Source of the DNA: Hydrogenophaga palleronii NBRC 102513
Lineage (GTDB): Bacteria; Pseudomonadota; Gammaproteobacteria; Burkholderiales; Burkholderiaceae_C
DNA length: 64,000 nt
Assembly: GCF_001571225.1 (NCBI RefSeq)
Contig: NZ_BCTJ01000001.1
Location: forward strand, 372,001 to 436,000
Direction of reading: 5' to 3'
Position numbers and translations under genes: made by a program. Every line of letters begins with the position of its first letter. Position 1 is the stretch's first letter. Below the pieces are notes generated by a model. That model did not search any database and was not told where the DNA came from. It saw nothing but the letters and a program-made list of their open reading frames with translations. Positions 9,219 through 20,048 of this stretch are shown piece after piece.

Positions 9219-10322
9219 TCAGCCCAGGTGTTTCAACGGATGCGCGTCGGCGCTCCAGGGACTGTCAAAGAACGCCGCCACCTCGGCCGCACTCACGTCT
9301 TCGATGCGTGCCGGGCTCCACTTGGGCGCGTGGTCCTTGTCCACCGCCAGGGCGCGGATGCCCTCCACGGTTTCGCTGGCCGCGCCCGGGCGCAGGTGGA
9401 AGCAGCGGTACACCATGTCGCGCTCCATGCGCAGGTCGTCGGCCAGACCCATGCCGCGCGCACGCCGGATCTGCTCCAGCACCACGTGCAGCATCAGCGG
9501 CGAGCGCTGGCGCAGCTTGGTGGCGGTGTCGCGCGCCCAGTCGCTGTCGGTGGTATCGAGCGCGGCCATGATCTGCGGCATGCCGGGCAGGCCGAAGATG
9601 CGCTCCAGCTCCGTGGCGTTCCAGGGCGCTGGCGCGGCGGTGGTGCTGAGGTGGCTGGCGCACCAGCGCTCCACCGAAGCACCGTTCTCGAACGGCGTGC
9701 GCTCCAGCGAGGCCCACAGGCCGGGCAGGCGCCCGGAATCGATGAATCCGTCGGCCAGGCCGGCGCTGATGGCTTCGCGGCCCTGCAGCATGCGCCCGGT
9801 CAGCGCCAGGTACTCGCCCAGACGCCCGGCGCAGCGGCTCAGGAAATAACCACCGCCCACATCGGGGAACAGGCCGATGGCCGTCTCGGGCATGGCCATC
9901 TTGCTGCGCTCGGTGACGATGCGCAGGCTCGCGCCCTGGCTGATGCCCATGCCGCCGCCCATGACGATGCCATCCATGAGGGCGATGTAGGGTTTGGGGT
10001 AGGTGTGCACCAGGTGGTTGAGGGCGTACTCCTCGGTGAAGAACGCCTCCAGCGCGGCATCACCGGCCAGCGCGGCCTTGTGGAAGAAGCGGATGTCGCC
10101 ACCGGCGCAGAAGGTGCCGAAGGGCGCTTCCTTGCCCACCCCGCGCACGACCACCGCGAGCACCGTGTCGTCGTCGCGCCAGGCCTGCAGGGCCTGGGTC
10201 AGGCTGCGCACCATCTCGAGCGACAGCGCGTTCAGCGCCTTGGGCCGGTTCAGGGTGAGGCAGCCGACGCGGCCGCGGACTTCGGCGATGACGTGGGATT
10301 CGGGGGTGGTGGTGGAGCTCAT
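9219..10322 (-). CDS. Enoyl-CoA hydratase/isomerase family protein, likely 3-hydroxyisobutyryl-CoA hydrolase
   Basis: A 367-residue crotonase-fold enzyme. The N-terminal LTLNRPKALNALSLEM and the oxyanion-hole region FCAGGDIRFF are family marks. MDGIVMGGGMGISQGASLRIV and MPETAIGLFPDVGGGYFLSR are typical of the 3-hydroxyisobutyryl-CoA hydrolase branch, which is longer than plain hydratases (about 260 aa) because of a C-terminal extension. The expected reaction is hydrolysis of a 3-hydroxyacyl-CoA in valine breakdown. It is convergent with smpB and lies downstream of the DMT exporter gene, 36 bases apart, so the two may be co-transcribed. The exact substrate is an inference. Confidence 0.87.
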   Translation of the reverse strand: MSSTTTPESHVIAEVRGRVGCLTLNRPKALNALSLEMVRSLTQALQAWRDDDTVLAVVVRGVGKEAPFGTFCAGGDIRFFHKAALAGDAALEAFFTEEYALNHLVHTYPKPYIALMDGIVMGGGMGISQGASLRIVTERSKMAMPETAIGLFPDVGGGYFLSRCAGRLGEYLALTGRMLQGREAISAGLADGFIDSGRLPGLWASLERTPFENGASVERWCASHLSTTAAPAPWNATELERIFGLPGMPQIMAALDTTDSDWARDTATKLRQRSPLMLHVVLEQIRRARGMGLADDLRMERDMVYRCFHLRPGAASETVEGIRALAVDKDHAPKWSPARIEDVSAAEVAAFFDSPWSADAHPLKHLG

Positions 10323-10358
10323 CTTCGGTCTTTCCGGTTCGTTCGTTCGGGTCGTCGT

Positions 10359-11369
10359 TCAGTGAGGGGGTGGTGTTTCCAGGGTCTGGATGCGTGGTGT
10401 GCCGCTGCGCGAGCGCCAGCCCAGCAGCTCGTTCATCACCAGGGCACCGATGACCAGCGAGCCGCCGGACAAGACCTCGGGCCCCGGTGCTTCACCCGCG
10501 CCCAGCCAGGCCAGCAGAATGCCGAAAACCACCTCCAGCAAGGCCAGCAGGGAAACCTCGGGGGCCTTGAGCGAGCGGGCGCAGACCATAGCCAGCGCAC
10601 AGGGTATGGCCAGCTGCACCAGGCCCAGCAGGGCCAGCCAGGCGATGTCTCCGGCGGTGGCCACAAAGGGCAAGGCCAGCGGCAGCGTCATCAACGAAGA
10701 CAACACGCCACCCAGCAGCACCGAGGGCATGAGGTCGATCTTTTGACCGTGGCTCTGGCTGCGTTGTACCACCGTCCAGTTGATGGCACCGGCGAGCGGC
10801 ACGCACAGGGCCACCAGCGAGCCCACCACCAGCCCGCTGGTCTGCGTGCCGGGTTCGGCCAGGGCCTGCAGGAACTGGCTGCCGTACATGTAGACGATGC
10901 CGGCGCCTGCGGCCACGATGGCCAGCCAGGTGCGCAGCGCCAGCCGGTGGCCGATCAGCACCCGCGCCAGCAAGGCGGTGAAGAGCGGGCCGACCGACAT
11001 GATGATGAGCACGTTGGCCACGGTGGTGAAACTCAGCGCCAGCATGAAGGCGGTGAACATCACCGACCAGCAGGCGCCCGAGATCCAGAACGCCCGCGAG
11101 CGGTGCAGCACGCCCCAGTGTCGCTCCAGCGCGCCTTGCGCCGGATCGTCGGCGATGCGCCCGTCGGCGCGGTCTGCCGCGCGCCACCACGGCAGGATGA
11201 CCAGCATCGAGAGCGCGGCGAACGCGCTGCGCCAGAAGGTGATCTCGAAGGCCGCGGCCGACTCCAGCTGGCGCGCGACCACCCCCGCGATCGACCACAT
11301 CAGGGTGACCGCAATCATCAGAAAGACCGCCTGCGTGTGCGTCAGGCGACCGAGGGCACGGAACGGCAT
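10359..11369 (-). CDS. DMT family transporter (two EamA domains)
   Basis: A 336-residue integral membrane protein of the drug/metabolite transporter superfamily, with about ten hydrophobic helices arranged as two EamA repeats. The first repeat begins at VFLMIAVTLMWSIAGVVARQ and the second near SGLVVGSLVALCVPLAGAIN. These proteins export amino acids, nucleotides or other metabolites; the substrate is not predictable. An insertion of about 20 polar residues (AADRADGRIADDPAQ) lies between helices 2 and 3. It follows the typA terminator on the same strand and so needs its own promoter. Confidence 0.88.
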   Translation of the reverse strand: MPFRALGRLTHTQAVFLMIAVTLMWSIAGVVARQLESAAAFEITFWRSAFAALSMLVILPWWRAADRADGRIADDPAQGALERHWGVLHRSRAFWISGACWSVMFTAFMLALSFTTVANVLIIMSVGPLFTALLARVLIGHRLALRTWLAIVAAGAGIVYMYGSQFLQALAEPGTQTSGLVVGSLVALCVPLAGAINWTVVQRSQSHGQKIDLMPSVLLGGVLSSLMTLPLALPFVATAGDIAWLALLGLVQLAIPCALAMVCARSLKAPEVSLLALLEVVFGILLAWLGAGEAPGPEVLSGGSLVIGALVMNELLGWRSRSGTPRIQTLETPPPH

Positions 11370-11384
11370 GAACGGCTCAATTCG

Positions 11385-11417
11385 AAAAAAAGGCCGCGTC
11401 CCGGGGGACGGCGGCCT
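11385..11417 (-). terminator. Rho-independent terminator of the rimP-typA operon
   Basis: On the - strand a GC-rich hairpin (outer stem aggccg/cggcct, inner stem cgtccc/gggacg with one bulged C) is followed by a run of seven T. It begins 12 bases after the typA stop and ends the operon. Confidence 0.88.
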
Positions 11418-11428
11418 GTGCAGGTCGA

Positions 11429-13255
11429 TCAGTTGTCGCGGCTGGCGCGCTTGCGCTCATGCTCCTTCAGGTGGCGCTTGCGCAGGCGCACGCTCTTGGG
11501 CGTGATCTCGACCAGCTCGTCGTCCTCGATGAACTCGACGCCGTATTCCAGCGTGAGGTCGATCGGGGGCGTGATCTTGATCGCGTCTTCCTTGCCGCTG
11601 ACGCGGAAGTTGGTCAGCTGCTTGGTGCGGGTGGCGTTCACCACCAGGTCGTTGTCGCGGCTGTGGATGCCGACGATCATGCCTTCGTACACCGGGTCGT
11701 TCGCCTTCACGAACATGCGGCCGCGGTCGTCCAGCTTCCCCAGTGCGTAGGTGAAGATTTCACCGTCGTCCATCGAGATCAGCACACCGTTCTTGCGGCC
11801 ACCGATGTCGCCCTTGTGCGGCTCGTAGCTGTCGAAGATGTTGGAGATCAGGCCGGAACCACGCGTCAGGTTCAGGAATTCGTTGGTGAAGCCGATCAGG
11901 CCACGCGCCGGAATGCGGTACTCCAGGCGCACGCGGCCACGGCCGTCCGGCTCCATGTTCACCAGCTCGCCCTTGCGCTCGCCCAGCGCCTGCATCACAC
12001 CACCCTGGTGGCCTTCTTCGATGTCGGCGGTGACCATTTCAATCGGCTCGTGCCGTTCGCCGTCGACGGTGCGGAACACCACGCGCGGCTTGGACACGGC
12101 GATTTCGTAACCTTCGCGGCGCATCTCTTCCAGCAGGATGGTCAGGTGCAGTTCACCGCGGCCGGCGACTTCAAAGATGCCGTCTTCGTCGGTTTCCTTG
12201 ACGCGCAGGGCCACGTTGGAACGCAGTTCCTTCTGCAGGCGGTCCCAGATCTGGCGGCTGGTGACGAACTTGCCTTCGCGACCGGCCAGGGGCGAGGTGT
12301 TGACGCAGACGTTCATGGTCAGCGTGGGTTCGTCGATCTTCAGCATCGGCAGCGGCAGGGGGTTGCCCGGCTCGGTGATGGTTTCACCGATGCCGACGTT
12401 TTCAATGCCGTTGATCAACACGATTTCGCTCGGGCCGGCTTCCGTCACCTGCACACGGTCGATGCCCTGGAAGGTGTGGATCTGGTTGATGCGGCCCTTG
12501 TACGAAGGACCGTCCGGGCCGGCCATGACCAGCACGTCCATCGGCGCCTTGAGCGTGCCGGAGGTGATGCGGCCGACGCCGATACGGCCGACGAAGGTGG
12601 AGTAGTCCAGCGCAGAAATCTGCATCTGCAGCGGCGCCGTGGCATCACCCTTGGTGGTCGGCACGTGCTTCAGGATGGTGTTGAACAGGGCCGACATGTC
12701 GGCGCCCCATTGCTCACCGGGAGCGCCCTCTTCCAGCGACGACCAGCCGTTGATGCCCGAGGCATACACCACCGGGAAATCGAGCTGTTCGTCGGTTGCG
12801 CCGAGTTTGTCGAACAGGTCGAAGGCGGCGTTGACCACGTAGTCCGGGCGGGCTCCCGGCTTGTCGACCTTGTTCACCACCAGGATCGGCTTGAGGCCCA
12901 GCGCCAGCGCCTTCTTGGTCACGAAGCGCGTCTGCGGCATCGGGCCTTCCTGCGCGTCGATCAGCAGCACCACACCGTCCACCATGGACAGGGCACGTTC
13001 CACTTCACCGCCGAAGTCCGCGTGGCCGGGGGTGTCGAGGATGTTGATGTGCGTGCCTTCCCAGCTCACGGCGCAGTTCTTGGCCAGGATGGTGATGCCA
13101 CGCTCGCGTTCGATGGCGTTGTTGTCCATCACGGTGTCGACCACTTTTTCGTGTTCGGCGAAGGTGCCCGACTGGCGCAGCAGTTGGTCCACCATGGTGG
13201 TTTTGCCATGGTCGACGTGGGCGATGATGGCGATGTTGCGGATTTGTTTGCTCAT
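11429..13255 (-). CDS. typA: Ribosome-associated GTPase TypA/BipA
   Basis: A 608-residue translational GTPase of the EF-G family. G motifs: G1 [15 protein letters not shown] at residues about 11-25, G3 [17 protein letters not shown]4 [12 protein letters not shown]. Domains II, III, V and the TypA-specific C-terminal domain follow ([32 protein letters not shown]). It binds ribosomes, assists 50S assembly and is important at low temperature and under stress. Its start overlaps the truB stop by an ATGA, so it belongs to the nusA-infB operon as last gene. The length is standard. Confidence 0.98.
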   Translation of the reverse strand: MSKQIRNIAIIAHVDHGKTTMVDQLLRQSGTFAEHEKVVDTVMDNNAIERERGITILAKNCAVSWEGTHINILDTPGHADFGGEVERALSMVDGVVLLIDAQEGPMPQTRFVTKKALALGLKPILVVNKVDKPGARPDYVVNAAFDLFDKLGATDEQLDFPVVYASGINGWSSLEEGAPGEQWGADMSALFNTILKHVPTTKGDATAPLQMQISALDYSTFVGRIGVGRITSGTLKAPMDVLVMAGPDGPSYKGRINQIHTFQGIDRVQVTEAGPSEIVLINGIENVGIGETITEPGNPLPLPMLKIDEPTLTMNVCVNTSPLAGREGKFVTSRQIWDRLQKELRSNVALRVKETDEDGIFEVAGRGELHLTILLEEMRREGYEIAVSKPRVVFRTVDGERHEPIEMVTADIEEGHQGGVMQALGERKGELVNMEPDGRGRVRLEYRIPARGLIGFTNEFLNLTRGSGLISNIFDSYEPHKGDIGGRKNGVLISMDDGEIFTYALGKLDDRGRMFVKANDPVYEGMIVGIHSRDNDLVVNATRTKQLTNFRVSGKEDAIKITPPIDLTLEYGVEFIEDDELVEITPKSVRLRKRHLKEHERKRASRDN

Positions 13256-14250
13256 GTTGAGAGTTCCGGTGAATTGTCCAGGATTTGCTGTATTTCAGAA
13301 GGGCTCAGCAGCCGCCCCGGGATGAGTTCGCCGGCCTTGGTATGGGCACTGCCCAACAAGACCGGCTCGGGTATGTGCGGGTCGGGAGGCTTGCCCGGCA
13401 TGGGCCCGAACACCGCCACACGCGCGTGGTCTTCCCAGTCGCCGCGGCGGCGCAGCCCGCTCAGGAACCGCCCCGCATGCTCGCTGTCCAGCGTGACGCG
13501 CTCGTGTCCTGCAAGCAAGGCCTGTACCGGCAACAAACGCTCGAGGCGTTCGCGTTCGTTCAACGCCTCCAGGGCATCGAGGGTGATGCACTGGGTGCTG
13601 TCGAACGGGCCGGTGGCGATGCGGCGCAACATGCTGAGATGGCCGCCGCAGCCCAGGGCTTCGGCAATGTCTTCGCCCAGGGTGCGGATGTAGGTGCCTT
13701 TGCTGCAGCACACGCGCAGGCGCAACTGCGGCGTGTCGCCCTGCAACTGCATGTCGAGGAGCTCCAGGTCGTGGATCACCACGTGGCGCGGCTCACGCTC
13801 GACGGTTTCGCCGTCGCGCGCGTATTCGTAGAGCGGTTTGCCGTCCTTCTTGAGCGCGCTGTGCATGGGCGGCACCTGGGAGATGGGGCCCATGAAACTA
13901 TCCAGCACCTCGACCACCTGGCCGACCGTGCAAGTGACGGGCCGGGTTTCGATGACATCGCCCTCGGCATCACCAGTGCGGGTCTTCACGCCCAGGCGCA
14001 CCGTGGTTTCGTAGGTCTTGTCGGCATCGAGGTGAAGCTGGCTGAACTTGGTGGCGGCACCAAAGCACAGCGGCAGCACGCCGCTGGCCAGCGGGTCCAG
14101 CGTGCCGGTATGGCCGGCTTTCTCGGCGCGCAGCAACCACTTGGCCTTTTGCAAGGCCTGATTGCTGGAGAGACCCAGCGGTTTGTCGAGCAGCAGCACC
14201 CCATGCACAGGGCGCCGCTGCACCCTGGTGCGTGGCGCGTGCATCGTCAC
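13252..14250 (-). CDS. truB: tRNA pseudouridine(55) synthase TruB
   Basis: A 332-residue pseudouridine synthase that makes psi55 in the T-loop of tRNAs. The motif [17 protein letters not shown], near residue 46, carries the catalytic aspartate; later marks are [20 protein letters not shown] and [20 protein letters not shown], with a short C-terminal PUA-like region. The start overlaps the rbfA stop (an ATG at 14244 is also possible). It lies between rbfA and typA in the classical operon. Length is in the normal range for betaproteobacteria. Confidence 0.97.
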   Translation of the reverse strand: MTMHAPRTRVQRRPVHGVLLLDKPLGLSSNQALQKAKWLLRAEKAGHTGTLDPLASGVLPLCFGAATKFSQLHLDADKTYETTVRLGVKTRTGDAEGDVIETRPVTCTVGQVVEVLDSFMGPISQVPPMHSALKKDGKPLYEYARDGETVEREPRHVVIHDLELLDMQLQGDTPQLRLRVCCSKGTYIRTLGEDIAEALGCGGHLSMLRRIATGPFDSTQCITLDALEALNERERLERLLPVQALLAGHERVTLDSEHAGRFLSGLRRRGDWEDHARVAVFGPMPGKPPDPHIPEPVLLGSAHTKAGELIPGRLLSPSEIQQILDNSPELST

Positions 14251-14618
14251 TCCTCTTTTGAGCGGGACGAGACGGCCTTGGAGATCAATGCATTCATGTC
14301 GGCCGCACGTTCTGTGGTGCGGTCGAACACAAAGTGCAGCGTCGGCACGGTGTGGATGTGCAGGCGCTTGAACAGGCCGTTGCGCAGGAACCCGGCAGCG
14401 GCGTTGAGGCCTTGCTGGGTTTCCTCGGCGTCACCGGTGAGCAGGCTGAAGAAGACCTTGGCGTGTGCGTAGTCGGGCGTGACTTCGACCGCATTGATCG
14501 TCACCATGCCCACCCGCGGGTCCTTGAGCTCGCGCGCGATCAGCTCGGCCAGATCGCGCTGGATCTGGTCGGCCACGCGGAAACCGCGGTTGGGTGTGGA
14601 TGAAGCTTTGCGGACCAT
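14247..14618 (-). CDS. rbfA: 30S ribosome-binding factor RbfA
   Basis: A 123-residue KH-fold protein needed for 16S rRNA 5'-end maturation and cold adaptation. Family marks: [44 protein letters not shown] (begins near residue 33) and [19 protein letters not shown]. It sits five bases after the infB stop and overlaps truB, confirming co-transcription. Confidence 0.97.
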   Translation of the reverse strand: MVRKASSTPNRGFRVADQIQRDLAELIARELKDPRVGMVTINAVEVTPDYAHAKVFFSLLTGDAEETQQGLNAAAGFLRNGLFKRLHIHTVPTLHFVFDRTTERAADMNALISKAVSSRSKEE

Positions 14619-14623
14619 CGTGC

Positions 14624-17494
14624 TTACAGCGTACGCGCCACTTCCTTGACCTCAAAGAACTCGAGCTGGTCGCCCTCTTTGATGTCGTTGTAGTTCTTCA
14701 GCTTGATACCGCACTCGAAGCCTTCCTTGACTTCGCGCACATCGTCCTTGAGGCGCTTGAGCGTGTCGATCTCGCCGGTATAGACCACCACGTTCTCGCG
14801 CAGCAGGCGGAAGTGCGAGTTGCGGGTGACCATGCCGGAGGTGACCATACAGCCCGCCACCGTACCGATCTTGGAGGCCACGAACACGGTACGGATCTCG
14901 GCCGCGCCGATGACCTCTTCGCGCTTCTCGGGTGCCAGCATGCCGGACATGGCTGCCTTCAGATCGTCCACGGCGTCGTAGATGATGTTGTAGTAGCGCA
15001 GGTCGACATCGTTGCCTTCGGCCAGCTTGCGTGCACCCACGTCGGCGCGCACGTTGAAGCCGATCACCACTGCCTTGGAGGCGATGGCCAGGTTGACGTC
15101 GGACTCGCTGATGCCACCCACACCGGCAAACACCAGCTGCACCTTGACCTCTTCGGTCGAGAGCTTGAGCAGCGATGCGGCGAGCGCTTCCTGCGAGCCT
15201 TGCACGTCGGCCTTGACGATGATGGGCAGCAGCTTGACCTCGCCCGCCGACATGTCGGAGAACATGTTCTCCAGCTTGGCGGCCTGTTGCTTGGCCAGCT
15301 TGGTGTTGCGGAACTTGCCGGCACGGTAGGTGGCGATTTCGCGCGCACGGCGCTCGTCGGTCATCACCATGAAGTCGTCACCGGCCTGCGGCACTTCCGA
15401 CAGACCCTGGATTTCCACCGGGATCGACGGGCCAGCCGCCTTGATCGTCTTGCCGTTTTCGTCCAGCATGGCACGCACGCGGCCCGAGGTCTGTCCGACC
15501 AGGATCACATCGCCGGTCTTGAGCGTGCCGCTCTGCACCAGCACCGTGGCCACCGCGCCGCGGCCCTTGTCCAGGCGCGCTTCGATCACCAGGCCCTTGG
15601 CCATGGCATCCACCGGCGCCTTGAGTTCCAGCACTTCGGCCTGCAGCAGCACCTGCTCCAGCAAAGCGTCGATGCCGGCGCCGGTCTTGGCCGACACGCC
15701 CACGAAGGGGGTGTCGCCACCGAACTCTTCGGGCACGACTTCTTCGGCGATCAGCTCGGAACGCACCTTCTCCAGGTTGATGCTGGGCTTGTCGGTCTTG
15801 GTGATCGCAACCACGATCGGCACACCAGCCGCTTTCGCGTGCTTGATGGCTTCCTTGGTCTGCGGCATGACGCCATCGTCCGCGGCGCAGACCAGGATCA
15901 CGATGTCGGTGGCCTGGGCACCACGGGCACGCATGGCGGTGAACGCCTCGTGACCCGGGGTGTCGAGGAAGGAGATCATGCCGCGCTCGGTCTGCACGTG
16001 GTACGCGCCGATGTGCTGCGTGATGCCGCCGGCTTCGCCCGAGGCGACCTTGGCACGGCGGATGTAGTCCAGCAGCGAGGTCTTGCCGTGGTCCACGTGG
16101 CCCATGACGGTGACCACCGGTGCGCGAGGCAGCAATTCCGCTTCCTGTTGCGATGCTTCGTCGTCGGTGAACGCTTCCGGATCGTCCAGCGCGGCCACCA
16201 GGGCCTTGTGGCCCAGTTCTTCCACCACGATCATGGCGGTGTCCTGGTCCAGCGGCTGGTTGATGGTGACCATCTGGCCCAGCTTCATCAGCTGCTTGAT
16301 GACTTCGGACGACTTCAGGCTCATCTTGTGCGCCAGCTCGGCCACCGTGATGGTCTCCGGCACGTGCACTTCGATCTGCTTGAACTCGGTCGGCGCCACG
16401 AAGCTGCTCTGGCCGCTGTCACGCGAATCGCGCGAGTCGCGACGGCCACGCGGGCCACCACGCCAGTTGGAGCGGCCTGCGCTGGTGTCGCCGCGGGTCT
16501 TGATTTCCTTGCGCTTGGCCGCGTCGTCCTTCCAGGTGGAAGACAGGTTCTCGGACTTGACCTCTTTCTTGCCGGCCGCGCCAGCGGCGCCAGCCGTGCC
16601 TGCAGCCGCGGTGCCGGCGGGCTTGCCCGGGGTACCGGCAGGCTTGTGCAGCGTGCCCTTGATGCCGGCCTTGGGGTCGGGCGTTGGCTCGGGTTTCTTT
16701 GCCACCAGGGTCTTGGCCGGGGCGGACATCATCGCGCGGATGTTGGCGGCTTCGGCTTCGGCCTTGCGGCGGCGTTCGATCAGATCCTGCGCACGCAGTT
16801 CTTCGGCCCGCTTGGCTTCGGCGTTCTTCTCGGCCAGCACGCGTGCAGCGGACTCACGCTCCAGCGATTCGGTCTTGGCCTGGGCTTCCTGGCTGGCCCT
16901 GGCAGCCGCGGCTTCGGCAATGCCTTCCGGCGTGACGGCCTCGGCCTTGGCGCGGGCCGCGCTCTCGGCGGCTTCGGCGGCGGCCACGCGCTCCTGTTCG
17001 GCTTGCGCCTGGGCGGCGGCCTGGCGGGCCTCTTCGGCTTCGCGCGCCTGGCGCTTCTGGGTCAGTTCTTCTTCCTGGCGGCGCAGCAGCTCGGCCTGGC
17101 GGCGCGCGTCTTCCTCGCGGCGTGCCAGTTCTTCGGCGTCCACCACCGGCGCAGCCGGCTCGGGCTCGGCCGCTTCGGGCACCGCCACCTCATCGTCGCG
17201 CTTGATGAAGGTGCGCTTCTTGCGCACTTCCACCTGAATGGTGCGGGCACGCCCCGTTGCATCGGCCTGCTTGATTTCAGAGGTCGATTTCTTGACGAGC
17301 GTGATCTTCTTGCGCTCACCGCCGGCCGTGCCGTGGCTGGCCTTGAGGTGGCCGAGCAAGGACTGCTTGTCGGCATCGGTGAGCCTGTCGGTCCCGGATG
17401 TCTTGGGCACCCCCGCCGCGGAGAGTTGCTCCAGCAGGACGTTGGTGGGCTTGTTCAGCTCGGCCGCAAATTCGGCGACGGTGGTACTTGTCAT
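14624..17494 (-). CDS. infB: Translation initiation factor IF-2
   Basis: A 956-residue IF-2, which delivers initiator fMet-tRNA to the 30S subunit. The start at 17494 gives [20 protein letters not shown], the conserved IF2_N domain; the frame is open 19 codons further upstream but that part is not conserved. A long Ala/Glu/Lys-rich linker (about residues 100-350) is followed by a second IF2_N-like element and the GTPase core: G1 [19 protein letters not shown]3 [18 protein letters not shown]4 ITKTDKPS. Domains II to IV ([37 protein letters not shown]) complete it. It lies 31 bases after the nusA stop. Confidence 0.98.
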   Translation of the reverse strand: MTSTTVAEFAAELNKPTNVLLEQLSAAGVPKTSGTDRLTDADKQSLLGHLKASHGTAGGERKKITLVKKSTSEIKQADATGRARTIQVEVRKKRTFIKRDDEVAVPEAAEPEPAAPVVDAEELARREEDARRQAELLRRQEEELTQKRQAREAEEARQAAAQAQAEQERVAAAEAAESAARAKAEAVTPEGIAEAAAARASQEAQAKTESLERESAARVLAEKNAEAKRAEELRAQDLIERRRKAEAEAANIRAMMSAPAKTLVAKKPEPTPDPKAGIKGTLHKPAGTPGKPAGTAAAGTAGAAGAAGKKEVKSENLSSTWKDDAAKRKEIKTRGDTSAGRSNWRGGPRGRRDSRDSRDSGQSSFVAPTEFKQIEVHVPETITVAELAHKMSLKSSEVIKQLMKLGQMVTINQPLDQDTAMIVVEELGHKALVAALDDPEAFTDDEASQQEAELLPRAPVVTVMGHVDHGKTSLLDYIRRAKVASGEAGGITQHIGAYHVQTERGMISFLDTPGHEAFTAMRARGAQATDIVILVCAADDGVMPQTKEAIKHAKAAGVPIVVAITKTDKPSINLEKVRSELIAEEVVPEEFGGDTPFVGVSAKTGAGIDALLEQVLLQAEVLELKAPVDAMAKGLVIEARLDKGRGAVATVLVQSGTLKTGDVILVGQTSGRVRAMLDENGKTIKAAGPSIPVEIQGLSEVPQAGDDFMVMTDERRAREIATYRAGKFRNTKLAKQQAAKLENMFSDMSAGEVKLLPIIVKADVQGSQEALAASLLKLSTEEVKVQLVFAGVGGISESDVNLAIASKAVVIGFNVRADVGARKLAEGNDVDLRYYNIIYDAVDDLKAAMSGMLAPEKREEVIGAAEIRTVFVASKIGTVAGCMVTSGMVTRNSHFRLLRENVVVYTGEIDTLKRLKDDVREVKEGFECGIKLKNYNDIKEGDQLEFFEVKEVARTL

Positions 17495-17525
17495 GGGTTC
17501 TCTTCTCCGCGTAGGCCTCCGCTGG

Positions 17526-19025
17526 TCAGTTTGTGGGCTGGGCTTCGTCACCGGTAAACCAGTGCGCGCGCGCCAACATGATCAGCGCCGTGGCCTCTTC
17601 CGGCGTCTGTGCGGTGATATCGGTAAGCTCGTCGGTGGCCAGATCGGCCAGCTCGTCGCGGGTGTGGATGCCGGCGTCGGCCAGCTTGGAGATCAGCTCG
17701 GGCGTCACGCCTTCGAGGTCGCGCAGGTTTTGCGACACCTCTTCCACACTTTCTTCGCGGGCGATTTCCATCGTGAGCAGGGCGTCTTTGGCGCGCGTGC
17801 GCAGCTCGTTAACCGTGTCTTCGTCAAAAGACTCGATCTCCAGCATTTCCTGCAGCGGCACATAGGCCACTTCTTCCAGGCTGGTGAAGCCCTCTTCGAT
17901 CAGGATGTCGGCAATTTCCTGGTCCACGTCCAGCTTGGCCATGAACACCTTGCGGATGCCGTCGGCCTCTTCGGCCTGCTTCTGCGCCGACTCGTCGGCC
18001 GTCATGATGTTGATGCGCCAGCCGGTCAGCTCGGACGCCAGGCGCACGTTCTGACCACCACGGCCGATCGCGATGGCAAGGTTTTCCTCATCCACCACCA
18101 CGTCCATGGCATGGCGCTCTTCGTCCACCACGATGGAGACCACGTTGGCCGGGGCCAATGCGCCGATCACGAACTGCGCCGGGTCTTCCGACCACAGCAC
18201 GATGTCCACGCGTTCGCCGGCCAGCTCATTGGTCACGCCGTTGACGCGCGAACCACGCACGCCAACGCAGGTGCCGATGGGGTCGATGCGCTTGTCGAAG
18301 GTGTGCACGGCGATCTTGGCGCGCGAACCCGGGTCACGGGCGCAGGTCTTGATCTCCAGCAGGCCCTGCTCGATCTCGGGCACTTCCTGGCGGAACAACT
18401 CGATCATGAAGGCCGGCGCCGAGCGCGACAGCAGGATGGGCGCGCCACGCAGCGTGAGGTCAACCTCCATGATCATGGCGCGCACACGGTCGCCGGTGCG
18501 GAAGTTCTCCTTCGGGATCATCTCGCCACGCTTCAGGCGGCCTTCGACGCGGCCGCTCTCGACGATCAGGTCGCCCTTGTCCATGCGCTTGACGGTGCCG
18601 ACGAAGATCTTGTCACCACGCGACATGAAGTCGTTGAGCAGCATCTCGCGTTCTGCGTCGCGGATCTTCTGCAGGATCACCTGCTTGGCGGCCATCGCAC
18701 CGATGCGGCCGATCGGCACGCTTTCCACCGGCTTCTCGATGTAGTCGCCCTCCTCGATGTCGGCGAGTTCGTCGCGCGCATCGCTGAGCATTTCTTCGGC
18801 ATCCGGGTTCTGCAGGCCGGCCTCATCGGGCACGACCAGCCAGCGGCGGAAGGTTTCGTAGGCACCGGTGTCCGGGTCCATCGCGACGCGGATGTCTACT
18901 TCGCCCTTGTAGAGTTTTTTGGTGGCCGAGGCCAGCGCAAGCTCCACGGCGCCGAGCACCACGTCGCGCTCGACATTCTTCTCGCGCGAGATCGCATCGA
19001 TCAGCATCAACATTTCGCGGTTCAT
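17526..19025 (-). CDS. nusA: Transcription termination/antitermination factor NusA
   Basis: A 499-residue NusA. Order of domains: N-terminal RNA-polymerase binding domain ([20 protein letters not shown]), S1 domain (around residues 135-200, [20 protein letters not shown]), two KH domains ([40 protein letters not shown]) and two C-terminal acidic helix-hairpin-helix repeats ([40 protein letters not shown]), as in E. coli. It controls pausing, termination and rRNA antitermination. It follows rimP by 51 bases. Confidence 0.98.
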   Translation of the reverse strand: MNREMLMLIDAISREKNVERDVVLGAVELALASATKKLYKGEVDIRVAMDPDTGAYETFRRWLVVPDEAGLQNPDAEEMLSDARDELADIEEGDYIEKPVESVPIGRIGAMAAKQVILQKIRDAEREMLLNDFMSRGDKIFVGTVKRMDKGDLIVESGRVEGRLKRGEMIPKENFRTGDRVRAMIMEVDLTLRGAPILLSRSAPAFMIELFRQEVPEIEQGLLEIKTCARDPGSRAKIAVHTFDKRIDPIGTCVGVRGSRVNGVTNELAGERVDIVLWSEDPAQFVIGALAPANVVSIVVDEERHAMDVVVDEENLAIAIGRGGQNVRLASELTGWRINIMTADESAQKQAEEADGIRKVFMAKLDVDQEIADILIEEGFTSLEEVAYVPLQEMLEIESFDEDTVNELRTRAKDALLTMEIAREESVEEVSQNLRDLEGVTPELISKLADAGIHTRDELADLATDELTDITAQTPEEATALIMLARAHWFTGDEAQPTN

Positions 19026-19076
19026 TTCACTCGCCCACCTTTCCGGGTTGCTTGTTCTGGTTCACAAGGTTCTTCC

Positions 19077-19676
19077 TCAATCTTCGGTCTGTGTCGCCGC
19101 AGCGCCAGGGGCCTGACGCCCCTTGAAATTCACGATCGGCGCGAGCCGCGCCTGCTGGATGTCTTCCAGCGCAAAAGCCATGGCCTGCATCGGCACCGGC
19201 GCGCGCTTCTTGCTCACGCGCTGGCCCGGCTTGGGTTCGGGCGCATCGCTCCAGACCACCTGCCATTGCACACCGTCTTCAGCACGCTCCAGCGTGCCGC
19301 GAAATTTCTTGCGGTTGGCCGCCACATCGGTCCCGGTCGCGCCGATCGGCGCCTTCAGGACCAGATCCACCACATGCCCCTCGAAGCGCACGTAGTCGAT
19401 CTCGCGCTTAAGCGGCCGGTCGATGCCCGGCGAGCCCACTTCCAGGCGCCGGTACTCCAGCCCCTCCACTTCCAGCAGGTACTGCAGCTGGCGCGTGATC
19501 TTTTCGCAGTCTTCCACCGTCACGAAACGCTCGACGGGCAGCGGCTGCCCGGCTTGCGGCACTTCCCATGGCCAGTCGATCGTGACCCGCAGCAACCCAC
19601 CGGCGGAGCGCTCAAGGTCCACCAGGTCAAAACCCAGTCCGGTGACGGTCTGTTCTACGGTATCTTGCCAAGCCAT
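19077..19676 (-). CDS. rimP: Ribosome maturation factor RimP
   Basis: A 199-residue RimP, needed for 30S subunit maturation. The start at 19676 gives MAWQDTVEQTVTGLGFDLVD; the frame is open for 44 more codons upstream but these run through a terminator hairpin and are not family-like. Marks: LLRVTIDWPW, VEDCEKITRQLQYLLEVE, LEVGSPGIDRPLKRE. A C-terminal extension (after about residue 165) makes it longer than the 150-160 usual in gammaproteobacteria, as commonly seen in Burkholderiales. It is the first gene of the operon; no metY tRNA precedes it. Confidence 0.95.
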   Translation of the reverse strand: MAWQDTVEQTVTGLGFDLVDLERSAGGLLRVTIDWPWEVPQAGQPLPVERFVTVEDCEKITRQLQYLLEVEGLEYRRLEVGSPGIDRPLKREIDYVRFEGHVVDLVLKAPIGATGTDVAANRKKFRGTLERAEDGVQWQVVWSDAPEPKPGQRVSKKRAPVPMQAMAFALEDIQQARLAPIVNFKGRQAPGAAATQTED

Positions 19677-19740
19677 GCTGTGTGGTGTCTGCCCAGAGTT
19701 GCTGCCCTGGGGTGTTCCGCAGGGCCAAAAGCGTTCGGCC

Positions 19741-19773
19741 AAAAAAAATGGGCCGGTAGTAACCCGCCCATTT
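19741..19773 (-). terminator. Rho-independent terminator upstream of rimP
   Basis: Read on the - strand, aaatgggc and gcccattt form an eight-base stem around a 12-base loop, followed directly by a T-run of about eight. It lies between the DUF2788 gene and rimP. It should end upstream transcription, or act within the rimP leader if the operon promoter lies further up. Confidence 0.8.
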
Positions 19774-19823
19774 GGTCGTGAAGCCGGGATTGTAACGCTT
19801 CTGTGCACGCTCTGGCAACCGCC

Positions 19824-20045
19824 TCAGATACCCAGCACCCATTGGATGAGGTTCTTGGCCAGAAAACCCAGCATGCCGAAGGACAGAACCAGGAAGAGCA
19901 CGAAAGTTCCAAACTTGCCGGCCTTGGACTCGCGCGCCAGATGGAACACGATGAACAGCATGTAGAGGATGAAGGCGCCGACGCCAAAGCTCAGCCCGAA
20001 CTGGGCGATCTGGCCCTCGGTGAAACCGAGCACGGTGTTTTCCAT
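19824..20045 (-). CDS. DUF2788 family small membrane protein
   Basis: A 73-residue protein with two hydrophobic helices (FGLSFGVGAFILYMLFIVFH and a second near residues 47-68) joined by a basic loop ARESKAGKFG. It matches the DUF2788 family found in betaproteobacteria; function unknown. It begins three bases after the stop of the larger membrane protein gene and is followed by a terminator, so the two form a short operon. Confidence 0.85.
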   Translation of the reverse strand: MENTVLGFTEGQIAQFGLSFGVGAFILYMLFIVFHLARESKAGKFGTFVLFLVLSFGMLGFLAKNLIQWVLGI

Positions 20046-20048
20046 GAC

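Noticed and set aside
9228..11750. A very long open frame on the + strand opposite the hydratase, DMT and typA genes
   Set aside because: It is antisense to clear genes, has His/Gln/Arg/Gly-rich composition without domains, and arises from high GC codon bias.
11459..13693. Long + strand frame opposite typA and truB
   Set aside because: A mirror of typA; the protein on the - strand carries all GTPase motifs and the mirror has none.
14594..19781. Long + strand frames opposite infB, nusA and rimP
   Set aside because: Antisense shadows of conserved genes, with low-complexity His/Gly/Leu composition.
19677..19823. An initiator tRNA (metY) before rimP, as in enterobacteria
   Set aside because: No cloverleaf can be drawn; the segment holds only a terminator hairpin.
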